DNA of 16,607 nt from an uncultured Clostridium sp. (GTDB taxonomy: Bacteria > Bacillota > Clostridia > Lachnospirales > Lachnospiraceae): NCBI GenBank assembly GCA_900551135.1, contig URUX01000040.1:1-16607 (forward strand), written 5' to 3'. Below are positions 8,191 through 14,093 of this stretch, piece by piece. The notes under the pieces were generated by a model. It was not told where the DNA came from, made no database searches, and was given only the letters and a program-made list of their open reading frames with translations. Every line of letters starts with the position of its first letter. Position 1 is the stretch's first letter. The position numbers and the translations under genes were made by a program.

Positions 8191-8220
8191 TCAGAGTACA
8201 GGCCCATTCCTGTACCCTGA
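8191..8220 (-). other. Intergenic hairpin between feoB and the Cys-rich gene
   Basis: On the minus strand TCAGGGTACAGG and CCTGTACTCTGA form a 12-bp stem (one G-U pair) around a six-base loop. No T-run follows, so it is not a standard terminator. It could be an RNA processing or stability element that sets the ratio of feoB to the downstream small gene. Confidence 0.55.
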
Positions 8221-8244
8221 TGCTAACACAGCTTTCCACAAATA

Positions 8245-10434
8245 TCAAGCCTTCGCCTGTCTGGAAACTTTTCTTACAGAAGCGCCAAGCTTTCGCATTT
8301 TGCTTTCCTTATAAGGACGGAGCAGCAGATATAAAAATCCAATCATTATTACCACCGCTGCTGCAAGGCCAATTCCAGCCGCCCCAGTGGTCACATAAGT
8401 TGCCACCTGATACATACACAGCGACACCGCATATGCTAAAACAGTCTGATAACCAATCGCAAACCAGGTCCATTTTGCACTGTTCATTTCCCTCTTAATG
8501 GCTCCGATCGCCGCAAAGCAGGGAGCGCACAGAAGGTTAAACACCAGGAACGAATACGCGGCAGCAGGAGTATAGCTTCCTGCCAGGGTGCCCCAGATTT
8601 CTGCTCCTTCTTCTGAAACCTCTGCAAACCCGAACAGGATTCCAAAGGTACCGACCACATTTTCCTTGGCTACCAGACCAGTAATGGCCGCTACAGCAGC
8701 TTTCCAGTCGCCCCAGCCCAAAGGAGCAAATATCCATGCCACGCTTCTGCCAATAGAAGCCAGAATGCCGTCGCTTAAGTCCTCTACCATGCCAAATCCA
8801 TTCTCTGTAAATCCAAAGTTAGAGGTAAACCAGATAAAAATCGTAGATAACAGGATCACAGTACCGGCCTTTTTTATAAAGGACCATCCTCTCTCCCACA
8901 TACTTCTTAATACATTCATCAAAGCAGGCATATGGTATGCCGGAAGTTCCATGACAAACGGAGCCGGATCTCCTGCAAACATCCTGGTTTTCTTTAAAAT
9001 AATACCAGAGCAGATAATCGCTGCAATCCCTACAAAGTATGCACTGGGAGCCACCCAGGAAGCCCCCTGGAACAGAGCGCCTGCGATCAGGGCAATGATG
9101 GGAAGCTTTGCACCGCATGGAATAAATGTGGTGGTCATAATCGTCATTTTCCGATCTCTGTCATTCTCAATGGTACGGGATGCCATGACTCCCGGAACTC
9201 CGCAGCCGGTTCCAATCAGCATCGGAATAAAGGATTTGCCGGATAAACCGAATTTGCGGAAAATCCGGTCCATAATAAACGCAATTCTTGCCATATAGCC
9301 ACAGGATTCCAGAAATGCCAGGAAGAAAAACAATACCAGCATCTGTGGAACAAATCCCAATACTGCGCCTACACCTGCAATGATACCGTCTAAAATCAGA
9401 CTCTGAAGCCAGTCTTCACAGCCAATGGACGTAAGAAAGCCTTCTGCTAATACCGGGATACCCGGAACTTCCATTCCGAAAAAGGTCCATCCTTCTCCAA
9501 ATACTCCGTCATTAGCCCAGTCTGTCGCCCAGGTTCCCACTGTGGTAACCGAGACATAATACACCAGCCACATAACTGCTGCAAAAATCGGAAGTGCAAG
9601 AAAACGATTGGTTACGATCCGGTCAATTTTATCAGAAGTCGTCAGCACGCCTTTTCCGGCTTTCCGGCAGCAGGAACCGATAATTGATGTAATATATGTA
9701 TACCGTTCATTGGTAATGATACTTTCTGTATCGTCATCCATAGCCTTTTCTGCCTGTTCAATCACATCGCTTACATCGGGAACCCTCTCCATCTGCTCTC
9801 CGATTTTATCATCCCGTTCAAACAGCTTAACAGCATAAAAACGCTTCTGGTTCTCTGGAATTTGATTTCCAATTCTGGATTCAATTTCCGCTAAATACCC
9901 TTCTGTATCCTTACTGAATCTATGTACCGGAGCAGTTTCTGCCTGGGACTTTGCCGCCTGTACCGCAAGTTCTGCTGCTTCTTTTATTCCAGTTCCTCTC
10001 AGGGCAGAAATTTCCACCACAGGACACCCCAGCTTTTTAGCCAGTTCCTGAACATGTATCTGATCACCGGATTTTTTTACTACATCCATCATATTGACAG
10101 CCATAACAACCGGAATCCCCAATTCCATTAACTGGGTAGATAAATATAAGTTTCTCTCCAGATTCGTGCCGTCTACAATATTTAAAATGGCGTCAGGCCT
10201 TTCTCCCGTCAGATAATTTCTGGCAGCCACCTCTTCTAATGTATACGGAGAAAGGGAATAAATACCTGGAAGATCGACAATCACCGCATCTTTATTCCAT
10301 TTCATCTTTCCTTCTTTTTTTTCAACTGTAACGCCGGGCCAGTTGCCGACAAACTGATTCGAGCCGGTCAGCGCATTAAACAGCGTAGTTTTTCCACTAT
10401 TGGGATTACCGGCAAGTGCAATTCTAGCAGACAT
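8245..10434 (-). CDS. feoB: Ferrous iron transport protein B
   Basis: FeoB is the membrane permease for ferrous iron. The 729-residue protein begins with a cytoplasmic GTPase domain: G1 GNPNSGKT (9-16), G2 near T36 in GVTVEKKEG, G3 DLPG (54-57), G4 NMMD (114-117) and G5 SAL (143-145). A helical spacer follows, then a polytopic membrane part with two Gate regions; these show the Cys motifs GTGCGVPGVMASRT and IPCGAKLP thought to line the iron path. The ATG at 10434 follows AGGAGG (10441-10446) by six bases; an in-frame ATG at 10458 would sit upstream of that site and is less likely. The gene is third in a feoA-feoA-feoB-Cys-rich operon. A palindrome matching those at the feo promoter lies just upstream (10468-10485). 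Confidence 0.98.
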   Translation of the reverse strand: MSARIALAGNPNSGKTTLFNALTGSNQFVGNWPGVTVEKKEGKMKWNKDAVIVDLPGIYSLSPYTLEEVAARNYLTGERPDAILNIVDGTNLERNLYLSTQLMELGIPVVMAVNMMDVVKKSGDQIHVQELAKKLGCPVVEISALRGTGIKEAAELAVQAAKSQAETAPVHRFSKDTEGYLAEIESRIGNQIPENQKRFYAVKLFERDDKIGEQMERVPDVSDVIEQAEKAMDDDTESIITNERYTYITSIIGSCCRKAGKGVLTTSDKIDRIVTNRFLALPIFAAVMWLVYYVSVTTVGTWATDWANDGVFGEGWTFFGMEVPGIPVLAEGFLTSIGCEDWLQSLILDGIIAGVGAVLGFVPQMLVLFFFLAFLESCGYMARIAFIMDRIFRKFGLSGKSFIPMLIGTGCGVPGVMASRTIENDRDRKMTIMTTTFIPCGAKLPIIALIAGALFQGASWVAPSAYFVGIAAIICSGIILKKTRMFAGDPAPFVMELPAYHMPALMNVLRSMWERGWSFIKKAGTVILLSTIFIWFTSNFGFTENGFGMVEDLSDGILASIGRSVAWIFAPLGWGDWKAAVAAITGLVAKENVVGTFGILFGFAEVSEEGAEIWGTLAGSYTPAAAYSFLVFNLLCAPCFAAIGAIKREMNSAKWTWFAIGYQTVLAYAVSLCMYQVATYVTTGAAGIGLAAAVVIMIGFLYLLLRPYKESKMRKLGASVRKVSRQAKA

Positions 10435-10467
10435 TTGAATCCTCCTGTTTCCTTCCATTCCTGTTCT

Positions 10468-10485
10468 AGTTAGTTTTTTCTAACC
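10468..10485. promoter_or_regulatory. Putative DtxR-type operator 3, between feoA and feoB
   Basis: AGTTAG-TTTTTT-CTAACC shows the same TTAG-N6-CTAA dyad as the two boxes at the feo promoter. It sits in the 69-base gap between feoA and feoB, inside the operon. No convincing promoter is seen next to it, so it may act as a roadblock or mark a weak internal promoter. Confidence 0.5.
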
Positions 10486-10503
10486 GTTATATAAAAAAAT
10501 ATC

Positions 10504-10725
10504 TTAACAAACTTCTATCATCTGGGCATCTGCCTTTCTTAATGAAAGTTCATACCCGCGAACTGTCACTTCCATCGGATCTCCCAAAGGCGCTACTTTT
10601 CGGACAAACACCTCTGTCCCTTTGGTAATTCCCATATCCATAATCCGCCGCTTTACCGCTCCTTCCCCATGAAGCTTTACCACAGAAACGGTTTTGCCGC
10701 ATCCCACATCTTTTAATGTACTCAT
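10504..10725 (-). CDS. feoA: FeoA family protein 1
   Basis: FeoA proteins are small SH3-like cytoplasmic partners that support FeoB. This 73-residue protein has the usual FeoA pattern: an N-terminal strand with KTVSVVKLHGEG, the RIMDMGITKGTEV turn, PLGDPMEV, then the C-terminal ELSLRKADAQMIEV strand. The ATG at 10725 has a modest AAAGGGG site about ten bases upstream. It lies 32 bases after the other feoA-like gene and 69 bases before feoB, in one operon. It resembles the canonical FeoA more closely than its neighbour does, so it is the better candidate for the direct FeoB partner. Confidence 0.93.
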   Translation of the reverse strand: MSTLKDVGCGKTVSVVKLHGEGAVKRRIMDMGITKGTEVFVRKVAPLGDPMEVTVRGYELSLRKADAQMIEVC

Positions 10726-10757
10726 GTTTATCTGCCCCTTTCAAATTATTCTTTTAT

Positions 10758-10970
10758 TTAAACCATTATTTTGCTGGCCATTTCCCTGCTGATGGCAACT
10801 CTGGAATCTTTAATATTAACAATCACATTACCGCAAATCGAAGAAACAACCGTGACACTGGCTCCTGCTACAAACCCCAGGTTTTCCAGAAAACGACGGG
10901 TTTCTTCTTTTCCCCCCACTTTTATAATAGAATTCTGTTCTCCCTGTTTTGCAAATGTCAAAGGCATCAT
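10758..10970 (-). CDS. feoA: FeoA family protein 2
   Basis: A second FeoA-like protein, first gene of the feo operon. The core shows the SH3-like FeoA signature: RRFLENLGFVAGASVTVV, GNVIVNIKDSRVAISREMASKIMV. The start is fixed by AAAGGAG (10978-10984), which lies seven bases before the ATG at 10970 and gives 70 residues. The in-frame GTG at 10976 would be only one base from that site. It differs strongly in sequence from the adjacent FeoA, so the pair is not a recent duplication. Tandem FeoA genes ahead of feoB occur in Clostridia; how the two divide their roles is not known from sequence. Confidence 0.92.
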   Translation of the reverse strand: MMPLTFAKQGEQNSIIKVGGKEETRRFLENLGFVAGASVTVVSSICGNVIVNIKDSRVAISREMASKIMV

Positions 10971-10987
10971 TCTCACACTCCTTTCGC

Positions 10988-11007
10988 AAGTTAGTTGTTT
11001 CTAACTT
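10988..11007. promoter_or_regulatory. Putative DtxR-type operator 1 at the feo promoter
   Basis: AAGTTAG-TTGTTT-CTAACTT is a perfect 7-6-7 inverted repeat. It lies just downstream of the predicted feo transcription start, so a bound repressor could block initiation or early elongation. The regulator encoded next door is the obvious candidate; that link is inference. Confidence 0.65.
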
Positions 11008-11012
11008 TTATA

Positions 11013-11041
11013 AGATTAGCACAGACTAACTCATCTGTCAA
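11013..11041 (-). promoter_or_regulatory. Predicted promoter of the feo operon
   Basis: On the minus strand a perfect -35 TTGACA (11036-11041), a 17-base spacer and a -10 TAATCT (11013-11018) preceded by TGC (extended -10). The -10 and spacer are overlapped by operator 2. Confidence 0.65.
11014..11031. promoter_or_regulatory. Putative DtxR-type operator 2 over the feo -10 region
   Basis: GATTAG-CACAGA-CTAACT repeats the TTAG-N6-CTAA dyad of operator 1, 25 bases away. It covers most of the feo -10 and part of the spacer, a classic repressor position. Confidence 0.6.
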
Positions 11042-11050
11042 TAGTTCTAT

Positions 11051-11079
11051 TTGAAAAAGTTTGCGGTTTATAGTATACT
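11051..11079 (+). promoter_or_regulatory. Predicted promoter of the DtxR-family gene
   Basis: TTGAAA (11051-11056), a 17-base spacer and TATACT (11074-11079) lie about 50 bases before the ribosome site. It faces away from the feo promoter. The TTAG-N6-CTAA boxes lie upstream of its -35, so autoregulation through them would be weaker than control of feo. Confidence 0.65.
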
Positions 11080-11145
11080 GACATTAACTTGCAGGACTGC
11101 TCTGCCCATTCCTGTTATCCCATATTTATTAAGGAGAAGGTAAGA

Positions 11146-11511
11146 TTGAAAATACAAGAATCAGCAGAAAATTATTTAGAAACCATTTTAACGCTCAGCC
11201 AGCAAAAGCCAAATGTGCGTTCCATTGATATCGTCAATGAACTGAATTTTTCCAAGCCCAGTGTCAGTGTTGCTATGAAAAATCTTCGGGAAAACGGATA
11301 TATCAACATGGATGGCAATGGATTTATTACCCTTACACCGTCGGGTCTTGCTATTGCAGAAAAAATCTACGAAAGGCATACCCTGATTTCCCAATGGCTC
11401 ATCAGCCTGGGGGTTGATGAACAGATCGCTCAGGAAGATGCCTGCCGCATGGAACATGTCATCAGTGCAGAAAGTTTTGAAGCAATAAAAAAACATGCCG
11501 GAAGAGAATAA
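11146..11511 (+). CDS. DtxR-family metal-dependent transcriptional regulator
   Basis: The product is a 121-residue DtxR/MntR-type repressor. An N-terminal winged helix-turn-helix (about 1-63; recognition region SKPSVSVAMKNLRENGYI) is followed by a metal-binding dimerisation domain (about 64-121). The C-terminal SH3-like domain of classical DtxR is absent, as in short clostridial members. Likely metal ligands are E12, H78 and the set C100, E103 and H104 in DACRMEHVIS; a Cys at the first of these resembles the iron-sensing DtxR/IdeR type rather than MntR. The start is a TTG at 11146 with AAGGAGAAGG (11131-11140) five bases upstream; a longer frame from the TTG at 11089 lacks support. It is divergent from feoA-feoB, so it most likely represses feo when iron is plentiful. 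Confidence 0.92.
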   Translation: MKIQESAENYLETILTLSQQKPNVRSIDIVNELNFSKPSVSVAMKNLRENGYINMDGNGFITLTPSGLAIAEKIYERHTLISQWLISLGVDEQIAQEDACRMEHVISAESFEAIKKHAGRE

Positions 11512-11525
11512 TCTCTTGCCGGCAT
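11487..11525 (-). terminator. Terminator of the arsR-HMA operon, overlapping the dtxR 3' end
   Basis: On the minus strand ATGCCGGCAAGAG pairs with CTCTTCCGGCAT around a six-base loop, with one bulged base, and is followed by a seven-T run. The T-run and half the stem lie inside the coding end of the convergent dtxR gene. On the plus strand the same hairpin has no clean T-run, so it is a weak terminator there. Confidence 0.8.
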
Positions 11526-11555
11526 ATCCTTTCTGTTTCCGAAATTTTTTTATTT

Positions 11556-11774
11556 CTACAGCAAAATTTTGCAGTCAGAATCTACTTTCCCGCAAACCTC
11601 TACTACCTTTTTCATAATTTCATCAAACCGTTCTTCATCTGCTTCAATCACCAGCTTCTGGGTCATAAAGCTTACGCTGGCGCTTGTAACGCCATCAATT
11701 TTTTTAATTCCGTCTTCCATTTTTGCTGCACAGTTCGCGCAGTCCAAATCTTCCATTTTGAATTTTTTTCTCAT
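11556..11774 (-). CDS. Single-domain heavy-metal-associated (HMA) protein
   Basis: A 72-residue HMA-fold protein. The metal-binding motif is C12-A-N-C15 (LDCANCAAKME), preceded by a basic KKFKMEDLD and followed by the usual KIDGVTSASVSFMTQKLVIEAD strand pattern. The start is the ATG at 11774, with AAGGAGG (11783-11789) eight bases upstream; the ATG at 11792 overlaps that site. The first residues resemble the N-terminal metal-binding domain found at or before Zn/Cd/Pb P1B-type ATPases, but here it stands alone as the last gene after arsR, and no ATPase gene follows. It could be a metallochaperone or buffer, or the remnant of a lost efflux operon. The metal (Zn, Cd or Cu) cannot be decided from CxxC alone. 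Confidence 0.88.
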   Translation of the reverse strand: MRKKFKMEDLDCANCAAKMEDGIKKIDGVTSASVSFMTQKLVIEADEERFDEIMKKVVEVCGKVDSDCKILL

Positions 11775-11812
11775 GTTCCGATCCTCCTTCATTTTATTCC
11801 CAAACGTGCCGG

Positions 11813-12106
11813 TTATTCCTGCACATGATCCAGTCCCTGATGCAGAATAGTTTTTACATGACCGTCTGCCAGCGAGTAAAAGATAGCTTTTCCCTCTCTC
11901 CGGTTTTTCACCAGCTTGGACTGTTTCAAAATCTTTAACTGATGAGAAATAGCCGACTGAGTCATATCCAGTTTTTGTGCAATCTCACATACGCACATTT
12001 CGGTATCTGACAGCACATATAAAATTTTAATTCTGGTGAAATCACTGAATATTTTAAACAAATCCGCCAGTTCATACAATTCTTCTTCTTTTGGCATATC
12101 ATTCAT
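11813..12106 (-). CDS. ArsR/SmtB-family metal-sensing repressor
   Basis: A 97-residue winged-helix repressor that would leave its operator when metal binds. The helix-turn-helix covers about 38-61 (CEIAQKLDMTQSAISHQLKIL). Two known metal-site patterns are visible. The alpha-3 motif EMCVCE holds C38 and C40, like the ELCVCD box of CadC. The extreme C-terminus contains D81-x-H83-x10-H94-x2-E97, exactly the alpha-5 pattern of SmtB-type zinc sensors. The ATG at 12106 follows AAAGGAG by about ten bases. A longer frame to 12157 would start inside the operator and is rejected. The HMA gene follows after 38 bases and is probably cotranscribed. Zinc, cobalt or cadmium is the likely signal, by analogy only. 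Confidence 0.9.
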   Translation of the reverse strand: MNDMPKEEELYELADLFKIFSDFTRIKILYVLSDTEMCVCEIAQKLDMTQSAISHQLKILKQSKLVKNRREGKAIFYSLADGHVKTILHQGLDHVQE

Positions 12107-12136
12107 TTTCCAGTCTCTCCTTTCTCCTATCATACA

Positions 12137-12158
12137 ATCAAATGAGCAATCATTCAAT
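12137..12158. promoter_or_regulatory. Putative ArsR/SmtB operator
   Basis: ATCAAATGA-GCAA-TCATTCAAT is an imperfect 9-4-9 inverted repeat of the AT-rich type bound by SmtB/CadC proteins. It lies at the predicted transcription start of arsR, suggesting autorepression. Confidence 0.6.
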
Positions 12159-12166
12159 TCATTTTC

Positions 12167-12194
12167 ATTATACTGATTTTAACCAGAAAGTCAA
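12167..12194 (-). promoter_or_regulatory. Predicted promoter of arsR-HMA
   Basis: On the minus strand TTGACT (12189-12194), a 16-base spacer and a perfect TATAAT (12167-12172). The -35 overlaps the last codons of the upstream PAP2 gene. No terminator is visible between PAP2 and this promoter. Confidence 0.65.
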
Positions 12195-12853
12195 GATCCC
12201 CTTCTTCTGTTTTCTATCAGACAAAGCAGACCAAACAAGACCAGGCTTACCACTGTTCCCCAAAACACATCTATGATGGAATGCTGTTTAATAAACAGAG
12301 TGGAGGCACAAATCAGCGCTGCCCACAGCGCCAGCAGGATCTTATATCCCAGCTTTCCTTTTAAAAGTTCTGAACTCCATCCCACCAAAGCGATTGCCAC
12401 AGAACTGGAGACATGGATAGACGGGCATACGTTCGTCGAAGTATCTGCCTGGTAAAGAAGCCCCACCATCCAGCCCCACACATTGTCGGGAACGGTGTCC
12501 GGACGCAGATCAATCCCATTGGGGGCAATCCAGTAAATTCCCAGACAAATCGTGTTTCCGAGAAACATTACAAAAACCAGGCGCAGAAAATCTTTTTTCG
12601 ACGCAAACAGACTCCAAAACTGGGCTCCCGCTAACAGAACAAACCAGGACAGGTAAAACAGGACAAATTCTTCTATAAATGGAATGCTGCCATCCAGCGG
12701 ACACTGAATCAGATAATAGTCTCCCTTCCGCGACTCCAGTCCAAAAAATGCAGCCAGATAAAACAGCCAGTATATCATAAAATAACAATGGGGGTTTTCC
12801 CGAATCCATGTTTTCCCCTGCTCCAGCCAGTTTTCTTTTTTTCCTTCTTTCAT
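12191..12853 (-). CDS. PAP2-superfamily membrane phosphatase
   Basis: A 220-residue integral membrane protein with about six hydrophobic segments (near 23-40, 62-78, 90-110, 148-162, 170-186 and 193-212). The PAP2 phosphatase signature is present: LRP (116-118) as the end of motif 1, PSIH (144-147) as motif 2, and STLFIKQHSIID, with H191 and D195, as motif 3. Motif 3 has Thr where classical PAP2 enzymes have Arg, a change I associate with the AUR1/PAP2_3-like branch. Such enzymes dephosphorylate lipid phosphates or transfer head groups; the substrate here is unknown. The ATG at 12853 has GAGGAAGG (12858-12865) upstream; the TTG at 12868 overlaps that site. It follows lrgB by 15 bases and is surely in the same operon. 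Confidence 0.87.
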   Translation of the reverse strand: MKEGKKENWLEQGKTWIRENPHCYFMIYWLFYLAAFFGLESRKGDYYLIQCPLDGSIPFIEEFVLFYLSWFVLLAGAQFWSLFASKKDFLRLVFVMFLGNTICLGIYWIAPNGIDLRPDTVPDNVWGWMVGLLYQADTSTNVCPSIHVSSSVAIALVGWSSELLKGKLGYKILLALWAALICASTLFIKQHSIIDVFWGTVVSLVLFGLLCLIENRRRGS

Positions 12854-12868
12854 ATCTGCCTTCCTCAA

Positions 12869-13561
12869 TTAAATCAGTCCGGAAATCAGCGGAACTAAAA
12901 TCACCGTCATGAGTCCTGCCACTGCAATGGACAGACTGCTCATAGCCCCTTCTGCCTCTCCCAGTTCCAATGCCTTCGATGTCCCTACCGCATGGGCGCT
13001 GGTACCTAAAGCCAGCCCTTTTGCCACCGGATGGGTAATCTTCATAGCCCGGAATATGGTTTCTGCCATTACGCTGCCCACCACTCCCGTAATAATAATG
13101 GCAATTACAGTCAGCGTTACAATTCCTCCGGCCTCTTCACTGACCCCCATACCAATGGCTGTTGTAATGGATTTTGGAAGCAGGGTCACATAATGTTCAT
13201 GCCCCAGTCCAAAGACTGTTACCAGAACAAACACACTGACTGCGCTGGCGGCAACACCAGCACCAATAGCGCCGATTACTGCCGGAAAATACGTTTTTAA
13301 CAATTCCAGCTGTTTATATAAAGGAACTGCCAGACAGACTGTAGCCGGAGTCAGCAGATAGCTTAAATACTTTGCTCCATTGTCATAAACCTGATAATCA
13401 ATACGGAATACAACCAAAATGGCCAGAACCATCACAGACGATACCAGCAGCGGATTTAAAATTGACCACCCTGTCTTTTTTCTCAGCCATACGGCTGCCA
13501 GATAGCTTCCTACGCTGACTGTCATTCCAAAATAAAGAGAATGCCCCAAAATCTCATTCAT
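12869..13561 (-). CDS. lrgB: LrgB/CidB family membrane protein
   Basis: Member of the LrgB family, which with LrgA/CidA is linked to control of murein hydrolase activity and to transport of pyruvate or other small metabolites in some Firmicutes. The 230-residue protein is almost entirely membrane helices. The family core is clear: GVSEEAGGIVTLTVIAII, ETIFRAMKITHPVAKGLALG and TSAHAVGTSKALELGEAEGA, followed by a final hydrophobic helix. The ATG at 13561 is preceded by AGGAAGGAG and overlaps the end of lrgA by eight bases (ATGAATGA), so the two are translationally coupled. The PAP2 gene follows. The call is firm; the cargo is not known. Confidence 0.94.
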   Translation of the reverse strand: MNEILGHSLYFGMTVSVGSYLAAVWLRKKTGWSILNPLLVSSVMVLAILVVFRIDYQVYDNGAKYLSYLLTPATVCLAVPLYKQLELLKTYFPAVIGAIGAGVAASAVSVFVLVTVFGLGHEHYVTLLPKSITTAIGMGVSEEAGGIVTLTVIAIIITGVVGSVMAETIFRAMKITHPVAKGLALGTSAHAVGTSKALELGEAEGAMSSLSIAVAGLMTVILVPLISGLI

Positions 13562-13937
13562 GCCTTTTCTCCTTCCTGTTCTTTTTTGCAGCCGCTTTTT
13601 TCCTGATTAAAACCTCAGCGGTTTTTCCGGTTACTGCCATTACAAATACTGTAGTCACCATAATAATTACTGTGTACGGAACCGCAACCTCCAGCAATGC
13701 GTCTTTTGATTCTATAATTCCCACTGTAGCAGGAATAAACATCATGGCCATAATGTCCAGCAGAAACATGGCTGTCGTTTCTACCTGTTCCACTTTAACC
13801 AGGCCACTCAACAGCAGAATCAGCAGCAAAAACAGGCCATAAACCCCCGCCGGAACCGGAAAAGGAAGCAGTGTATATAAAAGTTCTCCTGCCATGGTAA
13901 CACCAAAAATGATTACCGCCTCTTTCACAAATTTCAT
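13554..13937 (-). CDS. lrgA: LrgA/CidA family membrane protein
   Basis: The small, holin-like partner of LrgB. It has four hydrophobic segments, with the family patterns PFPVPAGVYGLFLLLILLL and MMFIPATVGIIE, and a basic C-terminal tail (KKAAAKKNRKEKRHE) expected in the cytoplasm. I chose the ATG at 13937 (127 residues): GGAG (13947-13950) lies nine bases upstream of it, while the ATG at 13946 directly abuts that site. The first residues of either start are basic and similar, so the choice is uncertain. It is the first gene of lrgA-lrgB-PAP2. No LytTR-type regulator gene is next to it. Confidence 0.92.
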   Translation of the reverse strand: MKFVKEAVIIFGVTMAGELLYTLLPFPVPAGVYGLFLLLILLLSGLVKVEQVETTAMFLLDIMAMMFIPATVGIIESKDALLEVAVPYTVIIMVTTVFVMAVTGKTAEVLIRKKAAAKKNRKEKRHE

Positions 13938-13979
13938 TTTTTTCATCTCCTTTTTTCCTACAAAAACGGAATCTTCTGC

Positions 13980-14008
13980 ATTTTACCACTGACCATCTGC
14001 AGTTGCAA
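13980..14008 (-). promoter_or_regulatory. Predicted promoter of lrgA-lrgB-PAP2
   Basis: On the minus strand TTGCAA (14003-14008), a 17-base spacer and TAAAAT (13980-13985), with TGG just before the -10 (extended -10), about 30 bases before the ribosome site. Confidence 0.65.
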
Positions 14009-14034
14009 GATAAAATTATCTATTTGCCGGCAGC

Positions 14035-14063
14035 TTGTATTCATCCGATAAATCGTTTAAAAT
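14035..14063 (+). promoter_or_regulatory. Predicted promoter of the GNAT gene
   Basis: TTGTAT (14035-14040), a 17-base spacer and TAAAAT (14058-14063), divergent from the lrg promoter, about 15 bases before the AAGGAGG ribosome site. The -35 is weak. Confidence 0.45.
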
Positions 14064-14093
14064 AAAACCAGTTTATTGAAGGAGGTTTTTTAG

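Noticed and set aside
8191..8220. The feoB-downstream hairpin as a riboswitch or terminator
   Set aside because: It is a single stem-loop with no T-run and no conserved riboswitch core, so it is listed only as an unexplained hairpin.
8588..9298. 236-residue plus-strand frame opposite feoB
   Set aside because: It is antisense to the conserved membrane part of FeoB, with no motif or ribosome site.
11089..11145. Upstream TTG extension of the DtxR-family gene
   Set aside because: The extra 19 residues are unlike the family, and the TTG at 11146 has a perfectly placed AAGGAGAAGG site.
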